Origin: an uncultured Bacteroidota bacterium
Lineage (GTDB): Bacteria > Bacteroidota > Bacteroidia > Chitinophagales > Chitinophagaceae
NCBI GenBank assembly: GCA_903912435.1
Contig: CAIWHI010000672.1
Coordinates: forward strand, 1-21,438
Direction of reading: 5' to 3'
DNA length: 21,438 nt
Shown: positions 1 through 7,712 of the stretch, piece after piece
Layout: the number at the start of each line of letters is the position of its first letter
Position numbering within the stretch: the stretch's first letter is position 1
Made by a program: the position numbers and the translations under genes
The notes under the pieces: model-generated
What the model was told of the DNA's origin: nothing
What the model saw: the letters and a program-made list of their open reading frames with translations, nothing else
Databases searched by the model: none

Positions 1-3000
1 ATGGATATTGATTTATTTGGTCTCATTCATCCCGATGACATTCCCAAAGGCCAGGCACTTATAGTAGAGGTTTTTAAAAATCCATGGGTGCCGTTTGGGG
101 GGCTTGTAAAGCAAATGCGCCATAAGGATGGTAGCTGGAGGTGGGTTGAATTTACTGTTACTAATATGCTTGAAGACCCTAACATAAATGGGATTGTAGA
201 GAACTTCCGAGATATTACCCAAAAGAAAAATGATGAGATAGAACTGGCGAAAAGTGCAGAGAGATTAAGTTGGGCACAACAAATAGCACATTTAGGTAAT
301 TGGGAATTAGATTATAAAACCGGGATAGCAATTTGGTCGGATGAACTGTGCCGGATGTATGGTTTGCCAATAGAAGACAATCAACATACTTTTGAGGAAT
401 GGTTGGCTTTCATTCATACTGATGATAGGGCAAAAGTTGTTGAAACGATTGATAGTGCAGAGGAGTCACATAGTAATTCGGAAGTGACATTTAGGATTAT
501 TAAGCAAAGCGGCGAGGTCAGGAACCATCATTTCACAGCAAGATATAAACTAGACGAAAATAATAATCCTTTACATATACAAGGGATTATTCAGGATATT
601 ACAGATAGGGTTCAGGCTGAAATCCTCAAGCAACAGAGTGAAATAAGATTTAAGTCGCTAATAGAAAATAGCAAGGAGGGTGTAGCAATACTATCTGTTG
701 AAGGGGACATAATATATATGTCGCCATCTACAACCTCAATACTTGGCTATACTTGCGAGGAGATGGTCAATATTAATGTTTTTGACATTGTACATCCTGA
801 TGATGCTTTGCCTTCTTTACAAGCGATTTCAAAAGTATTAGAATGCCCAGGTGTACCTATGGCTGGGCATACAGGCCGTATGAAGCATAAGGATGGTACC
901 TGGAGATGGATTGCGGCCACTATAACAAATTTGTTACACGACCCATCAATAGGAGGGATAGTAGATAATTTCAGGGACGTTACTGAGAGCAAGATAGCTG
1001 AAGAGAAAATACTACATGCCAACAGGCTTTATTCGTTTATCAGTCAGGTAAATAAGGCAATTATACATATCAGGGACGAGAAACTCCTGCTAAAGGAGGT
1101 TTGTAATATTGCAGTAGAAACAGGTAAATTTAAAATGGCCTGGATGGGGATGGTAAATGAAATTGAAGGCATTTTTGAACCCTATCTATCAACAGGAGAT
1201 ACTCATAATTACCTGAGTCAAATTAAAGTATCAATAAATGAGGATATACCGGAGGGAATGGGCCCCGGCGGTAATGCTTTTAGAACAGGTAGAAGCTATT
1301 ATTGTAATGATATTCTATCAGAAAAAAGTATGGCTGCCTGGCATAAAATGGCTAAGAAATCTGGTTTCCGGTCTAATATTTCCATTCCCATATACAAATC
1401 AAGAAAGATTGCCTACGGGTTTTCATTGTATTCGGAAGAGGTTAACTTTTTTGATAATGAAGAAGTAAGGTGGCTAGATGATGTGGCTGCAGATATTTCT
1501 TATGCTATTGAGGCAATAGAAAAGGATGCATTGGCAAGCATTGCAGAGGAAAAATTGAAACAGAATGCTATCAGGCTTAAAAAGGCGCAGGAGATAGCAC
1601 ATTACGGTGCGTGTGAGCTTGATTTTTCAACTGGTATTGCTACATGGAGCGAAGAATTATGTAAGATATATGGATTACCGCCCGAAAATAGGTACTATAA
1701 CATGGATGAGTGGTTTTCATTTATTCATCCTGATGACAGGGAGTATGTTAGGAATGTTTCCAACGATTCAGACAAAACATTAAATAATGAAGGGTTTTAT
1801 CATAGAATAATTCGTAAAGATGGTCAGGTAAGGTATTTGAAAACACAAAGTGTCTATGAGCAAACAATAGACGGCAAACCACTTAGTCTTTATGCTGTTT
1901 CATTCGATGTAACTGATGTTAAGGAGGCTGAAGTAAAATTAAATAATGAAAAATTAAAGTTAAAACAGGCACAGAAAATTGCCCACCTGGGTAGTTGGGA
2001 GTTTGATAATGTAATTAAAAAAGCTGTTTGGTCTGAGGAGCATTGTAAGATTTATGGTGTTGCTATTGATGATAATACATATACATTAGATGCGTGGTTG
2101 GCATTCGTACATCCCGAAGACCGCGAAAATTTTGAAACGATTATTGGTACTCATTTGCCTAAATACCAAACCCATAGTTTTTACCACCGCATTATCAGGC
2201 CAGACGGCAGTGTGAGGTTTTTATATAGCGATTCTTACATTGACCATAATAAAGAAGGCAGGCCAATAGGTTTCTATGGCATCTCCTATGATATTACCAG
2301 CATAAAGGCTGCTGAAGAAAAACTGGTAAAAGCAAACAGGCTCTTGTCATTTAAAAACCAGATCACTCATGCAATACTGCATGCAAAGGACGAGCAAAGT
2401 TTATTTGATGAGGCATGCAGATGTGGGGTAGAATTGGGTAGGTTTGAATTGGCATGGATTGGCAAACCAAATGTGGAGACAAGAAGGGTGAGGGTAATAG
2501 CCCATGCTAATGCAATACAATACGATTTGGATTACTTTAATAATGTAGTATTTGATCCCAAAGGTGCTCATGCAAGTGTAATGGCTACGGGTAAACCCTA
2601 TGTAGTGAATGATTTCACGCATGAACCGGAGAATAGTAATAGAAGAATATTCACCCGTACAAGAGGATTGGAATCAATGCTGGTATTGCCATTGAGTAAG
2701 AATGGAGAAACAATATATACGCTGCACTTTTTTTCAAAAAAACCTGGATTTTTCAATGATGATGAGGTGGCTATTTTGTCGGAAGCTGCAAGGGATATAT
2801 CATTCGCATTGGATATGTTTGACAATGAGCAGCTAAGGAAAATTGCAGAGGAAAAGCTGAAGCACAGGAATGTAAGGTTGAAGCAGGCCCAGGAAATAGC
2901 CCATTTTGGCGGTGATGAGCTGGATTTTTCTACAGGTATAAGTCACTGGTCAGATCAAATGTGTAAAATATATGGTGTATCGGTAAAAGAAAATCAGCAA

Positions 3001-4332
3001 ACCTATGATTCCTGGTTGTCTTATATTCATCCGGATGATTTGGAGAAGGTAACTAAGATTACCAAAGAGGCCGATGAGTTATTGAGTAATGTAAGCTTTT
3101 ATCACCGCATAATAAGAAAGGATGGGCAGGTAAGGCATATACACACCCGTCGCCATTTGGAGGTTGATAACAGCAACAGGCCTATCGGAATATATTCTGT
3201 AGCTCATGATATAACTGATATTAAAGAAGCTGAAGAAGCTGCCAAGCAATCTGAGCTTAACTTAAGAAAGATTGTGGATTTATTGCCTCAAAGCATTTTC
3301 GTGAAAAATAACAATAGTGAGTATGTATTTGCAAACAATAGTTTTACCCAACTTGTGGGTTTACAAGAAAGTGAGTTAAAATCGAAACAAATACATGAAG
3401 TAATTCCTGCCGGAAATGATATACTTAAGTTAACTAACCATGAATTGGAGGTATTGAAAAGAGGGCAGCCATTAAGTATACCTGAATATGTATTTATAGA
3501 TAAAGTTGGTAAATTGCATGTTTTTGACATAACTAAAGTGCCTTACGTATTACCCAATAATAATGAAAAAGCTATTTTGGGTATATGGAGCGATATAACA
3601 GAAAAGAAAAATGCAGAGTTGGAAAGGAATAATATGGTTGCGGATATTATGCTACGAAATAAAGATCTGGAACAATTCTCCTTTATCGTATCGCACAACT
3701 TGAGGGCACCTGTAGCTAATGTAATTGGCATAACAGATTTATTACTCAACAAAGAATTTGATAAAGATGAGGAGCGAGATTTTTTGCAAATGCTTGCTAA
3801 CTCAGTTGGTAAATTAGACAATGTAATTAAAGATCTTAATTATGTACTTCAATATAAGCATGAAGTAAATGAAAAAAGGGAAAATATTAGTTTTTCTCAC
3901 TTGGTGAGTGAGGTGAAAATTAGTATTCGTAAGTTGTTTAAGAATGAAGATCTTAAAATTATCAGTGATTTCACATCGGTAGACGAAATGTTTACAATAA
4001 AGAACTATCTTTATAGTATATTTATGAATTTAATATCCAACAGTATTAAATACCGACAGCTTGATAAAAAACCGGTAATAGAAATTGTCAGCAGAAAGGT
4101 GAATAATACGATTGAAATTACATTCAGCGATAATGGGATGGGCATTGATATGGCACGTAAAGGTGACCAGGTTTTTGGGCTTTATAAACGCTTTCATACC
4201 CATACAGAAGGCAAGGGTATGGGCTTGTTTATGGTAAAAACACAGGTAGAAGCCTTAGGCGGAACTATTAGTGTAGAAAGCAAAGTAAATGTAGGAACGA
4301 CATTTAAAATATTATTTGGAAATATACAATAA
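1..4332 (+). CDS. Multi-PAS/GAF sensor histidine kinase, N-terminus cut by window edge
   Basis: Soluble-looking sensor kinase, likely to autophosphorylate and pass phosphate to the response regulator just downstream. The reading frame opens in the middle of a PAS domain (HPDD and GSWRWVE motifs within the first 50 residues), so the ATG at position 1 is probably internal and the true start lies upstream. Domains by visible residue: partial PAS 1-75, PAS 91-205, PAS 215-335, GAF 340-515, PAS 527-640, PAS 655-770, GAF 779-940, PAS 959-1075, PAS 1087-1205, HisKA-like with SHNLRAP (phosphoacceptor His1232), and HATPase with N-box NLISNS at 1343-1348, DNGMG at 1377-1381 and GKGMGLF near the end. 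No membrane segment was seen. Four PAS units (91, 527, 655, 959) share an A-x-x-IAH-x-G start and a W-S-x-x-x-C-x-x-YG block, so they arose by internal duplication. The ligand is unknown. A link to aromatic catabolism is only positional. Confidence 0.93.
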   Translation: MDIDLFGLIHPDDIPKGQALIVEVFKNPWVPFGGLVKQMRHKDGSWRWVEFTVTNMLEDPNINGIVENFRDITQKKNDEIELAKSAERLSWAQQIAHLGNWELDYKTGIAIWSDELCRMYGLPIEDNQHTFEEWLAFIHTDDRAKVVETIDSAEESHSNSEVTFRIIKQSGEVRNHHFTARYKLDENNNPLHIQGIIQDITDRVQAEILKQQSEIRFKSLIENSKEGVAILSVEGDIIYMSPSTTSILGYTCEEMVNINVFDIVHPDDALPSLQAISKVLECPGVPMAGHTGRMKHKDGTWRWIAATITNLLHDPSIGGIVDNFRDVTESKIAEEKILHANRLYSFISQVNKAIIHIRDEKLLLKEVCNIAVETGKFKMAWMGMVNEIEGIFEPYLSTGDTHNYLSQIKVSINEDIPEGMGPGGNAFRTGRSYYCNDILSEKSMAAWHKMAKKSGFRSNISIPIYKSRKIAYGFSLYSEEVNFFDNEEVRWLDDVAADISYAIEAIEKDALASIAEEKLKQNAIRLKKAQEIAHYGACELDFSTGIATWSEELCKIYGLPPENRYYNMDEWFSFIHPDDREYVRNVSNDSDKTLNNEGFYHRIIRKDGQVRYLKTQSVYEQTIDGKPLSLYAVSFDVTDVKEAEVKLNNEKLKLKQAQKIAHLGSWEFDNVIKKAVWSEEHCKIYGVAIDDNTYTLDAWLAFVHPEDRENFETIIGTHLPKYQTHSFYHRIIRPDGSVRFLYSDSYIDHNKEGRPIGFYGISYDITSIKAAEEKLVKANRLLSFKNQITHAILHAKDEQSLFDEACRCGVELGRFELAWIGKPNVETRRVRVIAHANAIQYDLDYFNNVVFDPKGAHASVMATGKPYVVNDFTHEPENSNRRIFTRTRGLESMLVLPLSKNGETIYTLHFFSKKPGFFNDDEVAILSEAARDISFALDMFDNEQLRKIAEEKLKHRNVRLKQAQEIAHFGGDELDFSTGISHWSDQMCKIYGVSVKENQQTYDSWLSYIHPDDLEKVTKITKEADELLSNVSFYHRIIRKDGQVRHIHTRRHLEVDNSNRPIGIYSVAHDITDIKEAEEAAKQSELNLRKIVDLLPQSIFVKNNNSEYVFANNSFTQLVGLQESELKSKQIHEVIPAGNDILKLTNHELEVLKRGQPLSIPEYVFIDKVGKLHVFDITKVPYVLPNNNEKAILGIWSDITEKKNAELERNNMVADIMLRNKDLEQFSFIVSHNLRAPVANVIGITDLLLNKEFDKDEERDFLQMLANSVGKLDNVIKDLNYVLQYKHEVNEKRENISFSHLVSEVKISIRKLFKNEDLKIISDFTSVDEMFTIKNYLYSIFMNLISNSIKYRQLDKKPVIEIVSRKVNNTIEITFSDNGMGIDMARKGDQVFGLYKRFHTHTEGKGMGLFMVKTQVEALGGTISVESKVNVGTTFKILFGNIQ

Positions 4333-4339
4333 GGTAACA

Positions 4340-4738
4340 ATGGTAGCGCAAACTAATTATGTGGTAATTGATGATGATCCAATAAACAATCTTATTTGCA
4401 ATAAGAATCTTCAATTATTATTCCCAAATGATGATATTAGGACTTTTACAGATCCCGTAGAGGGCTATGATTATATTGTAGGAAAATACAACATGGCTGA
4501 TACTGGTAGTATCCTATTTCTGGATATTGATATGCCATTTTTGAATGGATGGGATATATTGGAGAAATTTGCAGGACTACCTAATATCTCTAATGACAAT
4601 TTTAAGATTTATATTCTTACTTCTTCCATTGCGAATGAAGATAAGAAGCGGTCTAACAGTAATCCACTTGTGTCAGGGTTTATTGAAAAACCACTGAATA
4701 TGTTTCAGTTAAAGCGACTGTTTCCAGAGGCTAATTAG
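4340..4738 (+). CDS. Single-domain (CheY-like) response regulator
   Basis: A stand-alone receiver domain of 132 residues with no DNA-binding or enzymatic output domain. The acidic pocket is IDDDP near the N-terminus, the phosphoacceptor Asp lies in LFLDIDMP (Asp62 with this start), the switch Ser/Thr is in LTSS, and the conserved Lys is in IEKP (Lys117). An in-frame ATG at 4316 would overlap the kinase gene by 17 bases. I prefer the ATG at 4340, because the protein then begins MVAQTNYVVIDDD as receiver domains normally do and the gene starts 8 bases after the kinase stop. The tight spacing suggests co-transcription and that the upstream kinase is its partner. Output is probably by protein-protein contact or phosphorelay. 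Target unknown. Confidence 0.9.
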   Translation: MVAQTNYVVIDDDPINNLICNKNLQLLFPNDDIRTFTDPVEGYDYIVGKYNMADTGSILFLDIDMPFLNGWDILEKFAGLPNISNDNFKIYILTSSIANEDKKRSNSNPLVSGFIEKPLNMFQLKRLFPEAN

Positions 4739-4751
4739 ATTATATAATTAA

Positions 4752-4815
4752 ATAAAACAGGAATACTTAATGTGTCATGCAAAATAGCAATACACATTTA
4801 GTATTCCTGTTTTAT
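4752..4815. terminator. Bidirectional intrinsic terminator between convergent genes
   Basis: A 24-base arm (4752-4775) is complementary to 4792-4815 with a single mismatch, around a 16-base loop. The outer ends of the stem are A-rich on the left and T-rich on the right (CCTGTTTTAT), so transcripts from either side end in a U-rich tract. It fills most of the 84-base gap between the response regulator (+) and the hemerythrin-like gene (-), the expected place for a shared terminator. Confidence 0.8.
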
Positions 4816-4822
4816 ATTGTAC

Positions 4823-5359
4823 CTAATTTTTTACTTCCAGAATCAACTCACTAATCAATTCGCTTAGGTCTAACTTTTTTGAATCACCTAGTTCCCTGTC
4901 AAGGTCTACAAATCTGAAATAAATATTTTCCAGTTCATCATCAGAAAATAGGGTATAAGCTGCTTGAAATAACTCCTCATTTTCAATGGCAATATGGCTT
5001 ACAAGGGCCTCCGTATATTCATCCAATTTTTCAGAAGCAGCCAGATATTGTTTATGTTCGAAATCGAGCTCTATAGCTTTGAGCATTTCCCTGAACCATG
5101 TATGGTGGTCATACATTTCTTTGAGGATGCCATCGGCAAGTAACTCATTTTTCTTAGCCATTTCAGGGAACAGGATTTCTTCCTCCTTATGGTGGTGGTA
5201 TTGGTCGGCATAGACCCTGAAGAACCGGATAAGCTCACTAATAGCCAGTTCGTATTCTTCATCGTTTATACCAATAAGGCTTTTTGCGCTTCTGGCAGTT
5301 TCAATAGCACCTGTGATTATTTCGTGCTCGTCGTACAGAACTTTAAGTGAGTTATTCAT
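4823..5359 (-). CDS. Hemerythrin-like (HHE) domain protein
   Basis: A 178-residue cytosolic four-helix protein with the metal-ligand pattern of bacterial hemerythrin-like HHE proteins: His12 (DEHE), His55-57 followed by Glu61 (HxxxE, then ILFP), His85/86, and His122-Glu126 (second HxxxE). These are the residues expected to hold a non-haem diiron site. Family members bind or sense oxygen, NO or reactive species, or help with iron-sulfur repair, but the exact role cannot be read here. It is the last gene of a minus-strand series, 26 bases after the SDR gene, and ends in a strong convergent terminator. Lying near oxygen-sensitive iron-sulfur enzymes, a protective or sensing role is plausible but inferred. 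It is not the long YtfE/RIC type: no N-terminal ScdA domain is present. Confidence 0.8.
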   Translation of the reverse strand: MNNSLKVLYDEHEIITGAIETARSAKSLIGINDEEYELAISELIRFFRVYADQYHHHKEEEILFPEMAKKNELLADGILKEMYDHHTWFREMLKAIELDFEHKQYLAASEKLDEYTEALVSHIAIENEELFQAAYTLFSDDELENIYFRFVDLDRELGDSKKLDLSELISELILEVKN

Positions 5360-5385
5360 AAATATATGATTTGGTGTTTAACGAA

Positions 5386-6120
5386 TTACACATTAGCACC
5401 AATGCTTTTTCCGCCATCTACATAAATAGTCTGTCCGGTAATAAACCCGGTATTGTCTGAAACAAGAAAAGAAACGGCATTTGCAACATCTGATGGTTTG
5501 CCCATGCTTTTTGATGGCTGTGCATTAATCAATTGTTGTAAAACTTCTTTTTCCAGTTTTTGGGTGAGGGGTGTATCAATTAGGCCGGGTGCTACCGCAT
5601 TTACGCTTACATTGTATTTGCCGAGTTCCAGGGCTAATACCCTTGTTAAGGCCACGACTCCGGCTTTTGAAGCAGAGTAATTGCTCTGCCCCCTGTTGCC
5701 CAGCCATGCACGTGATGCAATATTGACTATTCGGCCCGAATTCTGCCTTTTCATAGCAATTGCAGCCTCCCGGCACATAAGCCATGTTCCCTTTAGGTTT
5801 ACATTAATTACCGCATCAAAATCATCCACACTCATATTCCAAATCATATTATCACGGATAATACCGGCGTTATTTACAACAGCCGATATATAACCATGTG
5901 CATTAATTATTCTTGCAAACAATTCTTTTACCTGATTTTCATTCGATATATTGACCATTTCATATTGGCAGGTGCCGGCAGATAATTCGTTGGCCAGGGC
6001 TTCGGGATTAGGGTCAAGGTCTACAGCTACTATAAAATAATCATCATTGATTAGTCTTTTACAAATGGCATTGCCAATTCCTTTAGCTGCGCCAGTCACT
6101 ATTGCTATGGGCTTTTTCAT
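5386..6120 (-). CDS. SDR-family NAD(P)-dependent dehydrogenase (FabG/BadH-like)
   Basis: A classical short-chain dehydrogenase of 244 residues, the usual FabG length. Visible motifs are the cofactor-binding TGAAKGIG (9-16), NNAG (83-86), catalytic Asn108, Ser136, Tyr148 and Lys152 (YSASK), and a C-terminal GQTIYVDGG. An acidic residue after the second strand (VAVDLD) often goes with NAD(H) preference. Likely substrates are a 3-hydroxyacyl-CoA/3-oxoacyl pair or a cyclic hydroxyacyl-CoA. In this setting 3-hydroxypimelyl-CoA or a related intermediate is attractive, and BadH (2-hydroxycyclohexanecarboxyl-CoA dehydrogenase) is a same-family alternative. The ATG overlaps the upstream xdhC-like stop by 4 bases, implying translational coupling. 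Substrate specificity is inference; the enzyme family is secure. Confidence 0.85.
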   Translation of the reverse strand: MKKPIAIVTGAAKGIGNAICKRLINDDYFIVAVDLDPNPEALANELSAGTCQYEMVNISNENQVKELFARIINAHGYISAVVNNAGIIRDNMIWNMSVDDFDAVINVNLKGTWLMCREAAIAMKRQNSGRIVNIASRAWLGNRGQSNYSASKAGVVALTRVLALELGKYNVSVNAVAPGLIDTPLTQKLEKEVLQQLINAQPSKSMGKPSDVANAVSFLVSDNTGFITGQTIYVDGGKSIGANV

Positions 6121-6887
6121 AACACTTCTGTTTTGTTTTTTATTGATAATATCTTGGCTAATATGCTGATGGCTATTTCATCAGGGCCATCAGCACCTAT
6201 TTCAATGCCTATTGGCATATTTACCATGTTCAATTCTTTTATTGTGGCCAATCCTTCTTCAAGAAATAGTTTTTTGGTCAGTTCCACTTTTCTATGGCTG
6301 CCCATCATACCGAGGTAGGCATGTGGTTGTTTTAGGCAATAGGCCAGAATTTGTTGGTCTATTTTATGTCCATAGGTCATGATGCAGATATAGGTGTGCG
6401 TGTCATAAGCCAGGGTAGGTAAAATCTGATCGTATTCACCACATATTTTATTAGTGCCATCCAATTCTATTTCCTGGATATAGTCCACCCTGTTATCAAT
6501 AAGGGTTAGGTCGAAATCGAAGTTTTTTACCAGTTTCACCAGTGCAGCACCGGTATGGCCAGCCCCGAATATGAATAGTTTGTTTTTTTTCATTACAGGT
6601 TCAATATAAATGTCCAAATTGCCACCGCAACTCATTTGCAGGTCCTTTAGTAAGTCGTAGTGGTAAAGTTTAGGTTTACGGCCATTAAGTATATTTAGTG
6701 CATCTTCTATTACTTTCCGTTCTATTCTGCCACCACCTATGGTGCCAATAATCTTGCCATCTGGGTAAACCAGCATTTTAGCACCTGCCTCTCTGGGTAC
6801 CGACCCCTTAGTATTAGTGACTATGCATATTGCAAACTCAAGATTGCTCTTTTTTCCGTCAAGTATATGTTCGAATATTTCGCTCAT
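6117..6887 (-). CDS. xdhC: XdhC/CoxI-family molybdenum-cofactor maturation protein
   Basis: A 256-residue protein of the XdhC/CoxI family, which binds molybdenum cofactor, supports its sulfuration and inserts it into xanthine-dehydrogenase-type Mo hydroxylases. Seen here: the N-terminal XdhC domain with TKGSVPREAGAKM, GTIGGGRIE and MSCGG (Cys87), then a Rossmann domain starting FIFGAGHTG (about 106-113) and ending with the family signatures YLGMMGSHRK and PIGIEIGADGPDEIA. Both halves are complete. It overlaps its neighbours by 4 bases on each side (mocA-like upstream, SDR downstream), so the three genes form one tight operon. The molybdo-enzyme it serves is not in this window. 4-hydroxybenzoyl-CoA reductase, xanthine dehydrogenase or another aromatic or CoA-thioester hydroxylase are candidates. 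Confidence 0.88.
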   Translation of the reverse strand: MSEIFEHILDGKKSNLEFAICIVTNTKGSVPREAGAKMLVYPDGKIIGTIGGGRIERKVIEDALNILNGRKPKLYHYDLLKDLQMSCGGNLDIYIEPVMKKNKLFIFGAGHTGAALVKLVKNFDFDLTLIDNRVDYIQEIELDGTNKICGEYDQILPTLAYDTHTYICIMTYGHKIDQQILAYCLKQPHAYLGMMGSHRKVELTKKLFLEEGLATIKELNMVNMPIGIEIGADGPDEIAISILAKILSIKNKTEVL

Positions 6888-7498
6888 GATAGTCTTGCTG
6901 ATTTGGGGTTATAGGAGAAGTGCTTACTATAGTCATCAGGTGTATTGATATTAAGGATACAGTGCTCATTGCTGGTTACTACCTTATACCTAGTGAAATC
7001 GCTAAGAATCTCCCTAAGCATAATTTCGCTATCGGTAATACTCCTTATTTTATTGAGTATTAGGTTTGATATAAGTATTGGATGCCCCCCCTTATCTTTA
7101 TATACCGGGGTGATATAATCTGCTTCATTGCGGTTCACCAATATATCGGAAAGTAATTCTTCAGTTACAAATGGGTTATCAATATTCTGTATGAAACAAT
7201 CGTTTTCCTTGTTTATTTGTTGTAATCCCAATTGGATGCTGTATATCCTGCCTTTTTCAGGATGATTATTAGTTATGAAGGTGACATTTTGAGATTGGTC
7301 AGGATTTATAGTTATATCTTTATTTTTCACCACTATTATTTCAGATATTCCGGTATTGAGGTAGATACCTATTATATGCTGAAGGAATGTTTCGTTTTGA
7401 GAGTAGGGTAGTATGGCTTTATGTGTTCCCATCCGGATTGAATTACCGCCAGAAAGGATTATACAAGCCGTTTTTTTACCATCATTTACCAGCTTCAT
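6884..7498 (-). CDS. mocA: MocA/MobA-like molybdenum cofactor nucleotidyltransferase
   Basis: A 204-residue nucleotidyltransferase of the MobA/MocA fold. The nucleotide-binding signature is LSGGNSIRMGTHKA starting at residue 15, followed by KGRIYSIQLGL, the metal-binding Asp in QNIDNPF (Asp107), a GHPILI motif and a C-terminal NTPDDY. The GHP motif and pairing with XdhC favour MocA, which transfers CMP to molybdopterin to make the dinucleotide cofactor of Mo hydroxylases, over MobA, which makes the guanine form. It is the first gene of the minus-strand operon and diverges from bcrC across 214 bases. The ATG at 7498 gives a slightly long N-terminus (MKLVNDGKKTACIILSGG), which is acceptable. 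GlmU-like or other NTP-transferase roles are less likely in this operon. Confidence 0.78.
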   Translation of the reverse strand: MKLVNDGKKTACIILSGGNSIRMGTHKAILPYSQNETFLQHIIGIYLNTGISEIIVVKNKDITINPDQSQNVTFITNNHPEKGRIYSIQLGLQQINKENDCFIQNIDNPFVTEELLSDILVNRNEADYITPVYKDKGGHPILISNLILNKIRSITDSEIMLREILSDFTRYKVVTSNEHCILNINTPDDYSKHFSYNPKSARLS

Positions 7499-7712
7499 AA
7501 CTTACTTATTATTTAGGATAATATTCAATTCAATTTTATTCGTAAGCGATATTGGAATTATGTGCAAATAAGGCTTTTTTCTAATCTTTACCACTGATGT
7601 TAATCACCAGGTGCTCTGACGTGCGTCATAAAGGGCAGGTGGACATAGTCGGAAATTGTGTTATTATTTCTTGCCTACGTAAGCAGGCCATTCCTGAAAT
7701 AAAAAACGACAA
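7499..7712. promoter_or_regulatory. Divergent intergenic region between mocA-like operon and bcr operon
   Basis: These 214 bases separate two divergent operons and must hold the promoter of each. They contain a TGA-N6-TCA dyad (7615-7630) and an imperfect GC-rich palindrome around 7674-7689 (GCCTACGTAAGCAGGC, half sites agreeing at 6 of 8 positions). I could not find a clean match to the Bacteroidota -7/-33 promoter (TAnnTTTG with upstream TTG) on either strand; the closest, near 7665-7673, is weak. The last bases before the bcrC ATG are A-rich, as is usual for translation starts in this phylum. Confidence 0.55.
7615..7630. promoter_or_regulatory. Candidate Crp/Fnr-type operator (TGA-N6-TCA)
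   Basis: The sequence TCTGACGTGCGTCATA matches the Crp/Fnr-family dyad (TGTGA-N6-TCACA) at 8 of 10 half-site positions, with correct spacing, and includes a perfect 5-base inverted repeat TGACG/CGTCA. It lies 82 bases upstream of the bcrC start, a suitable distance for an activator. Fnr-like proteins such as AadR are known to control benzoate genes in Rhodopseudomonas. The cognate protein is not encoded here, and the assignment rests on sequence shape only. Confidence 0.4.

Noticed and set aside
4316..4339. ATG at 4316 as the response regulator start
   Set aside because: It would overlap the kinase by 17 bases and add eight residues unlike a receiver N-terminus; the ATG at 4340 fits the family.
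4986..5893. Open frames of 60-75 codons on the plus strand opposite the hemerythrin-like and SDR genes
   Set aside because: They are antisense shadows of well-supported coding regions and show no recognisable motifs.
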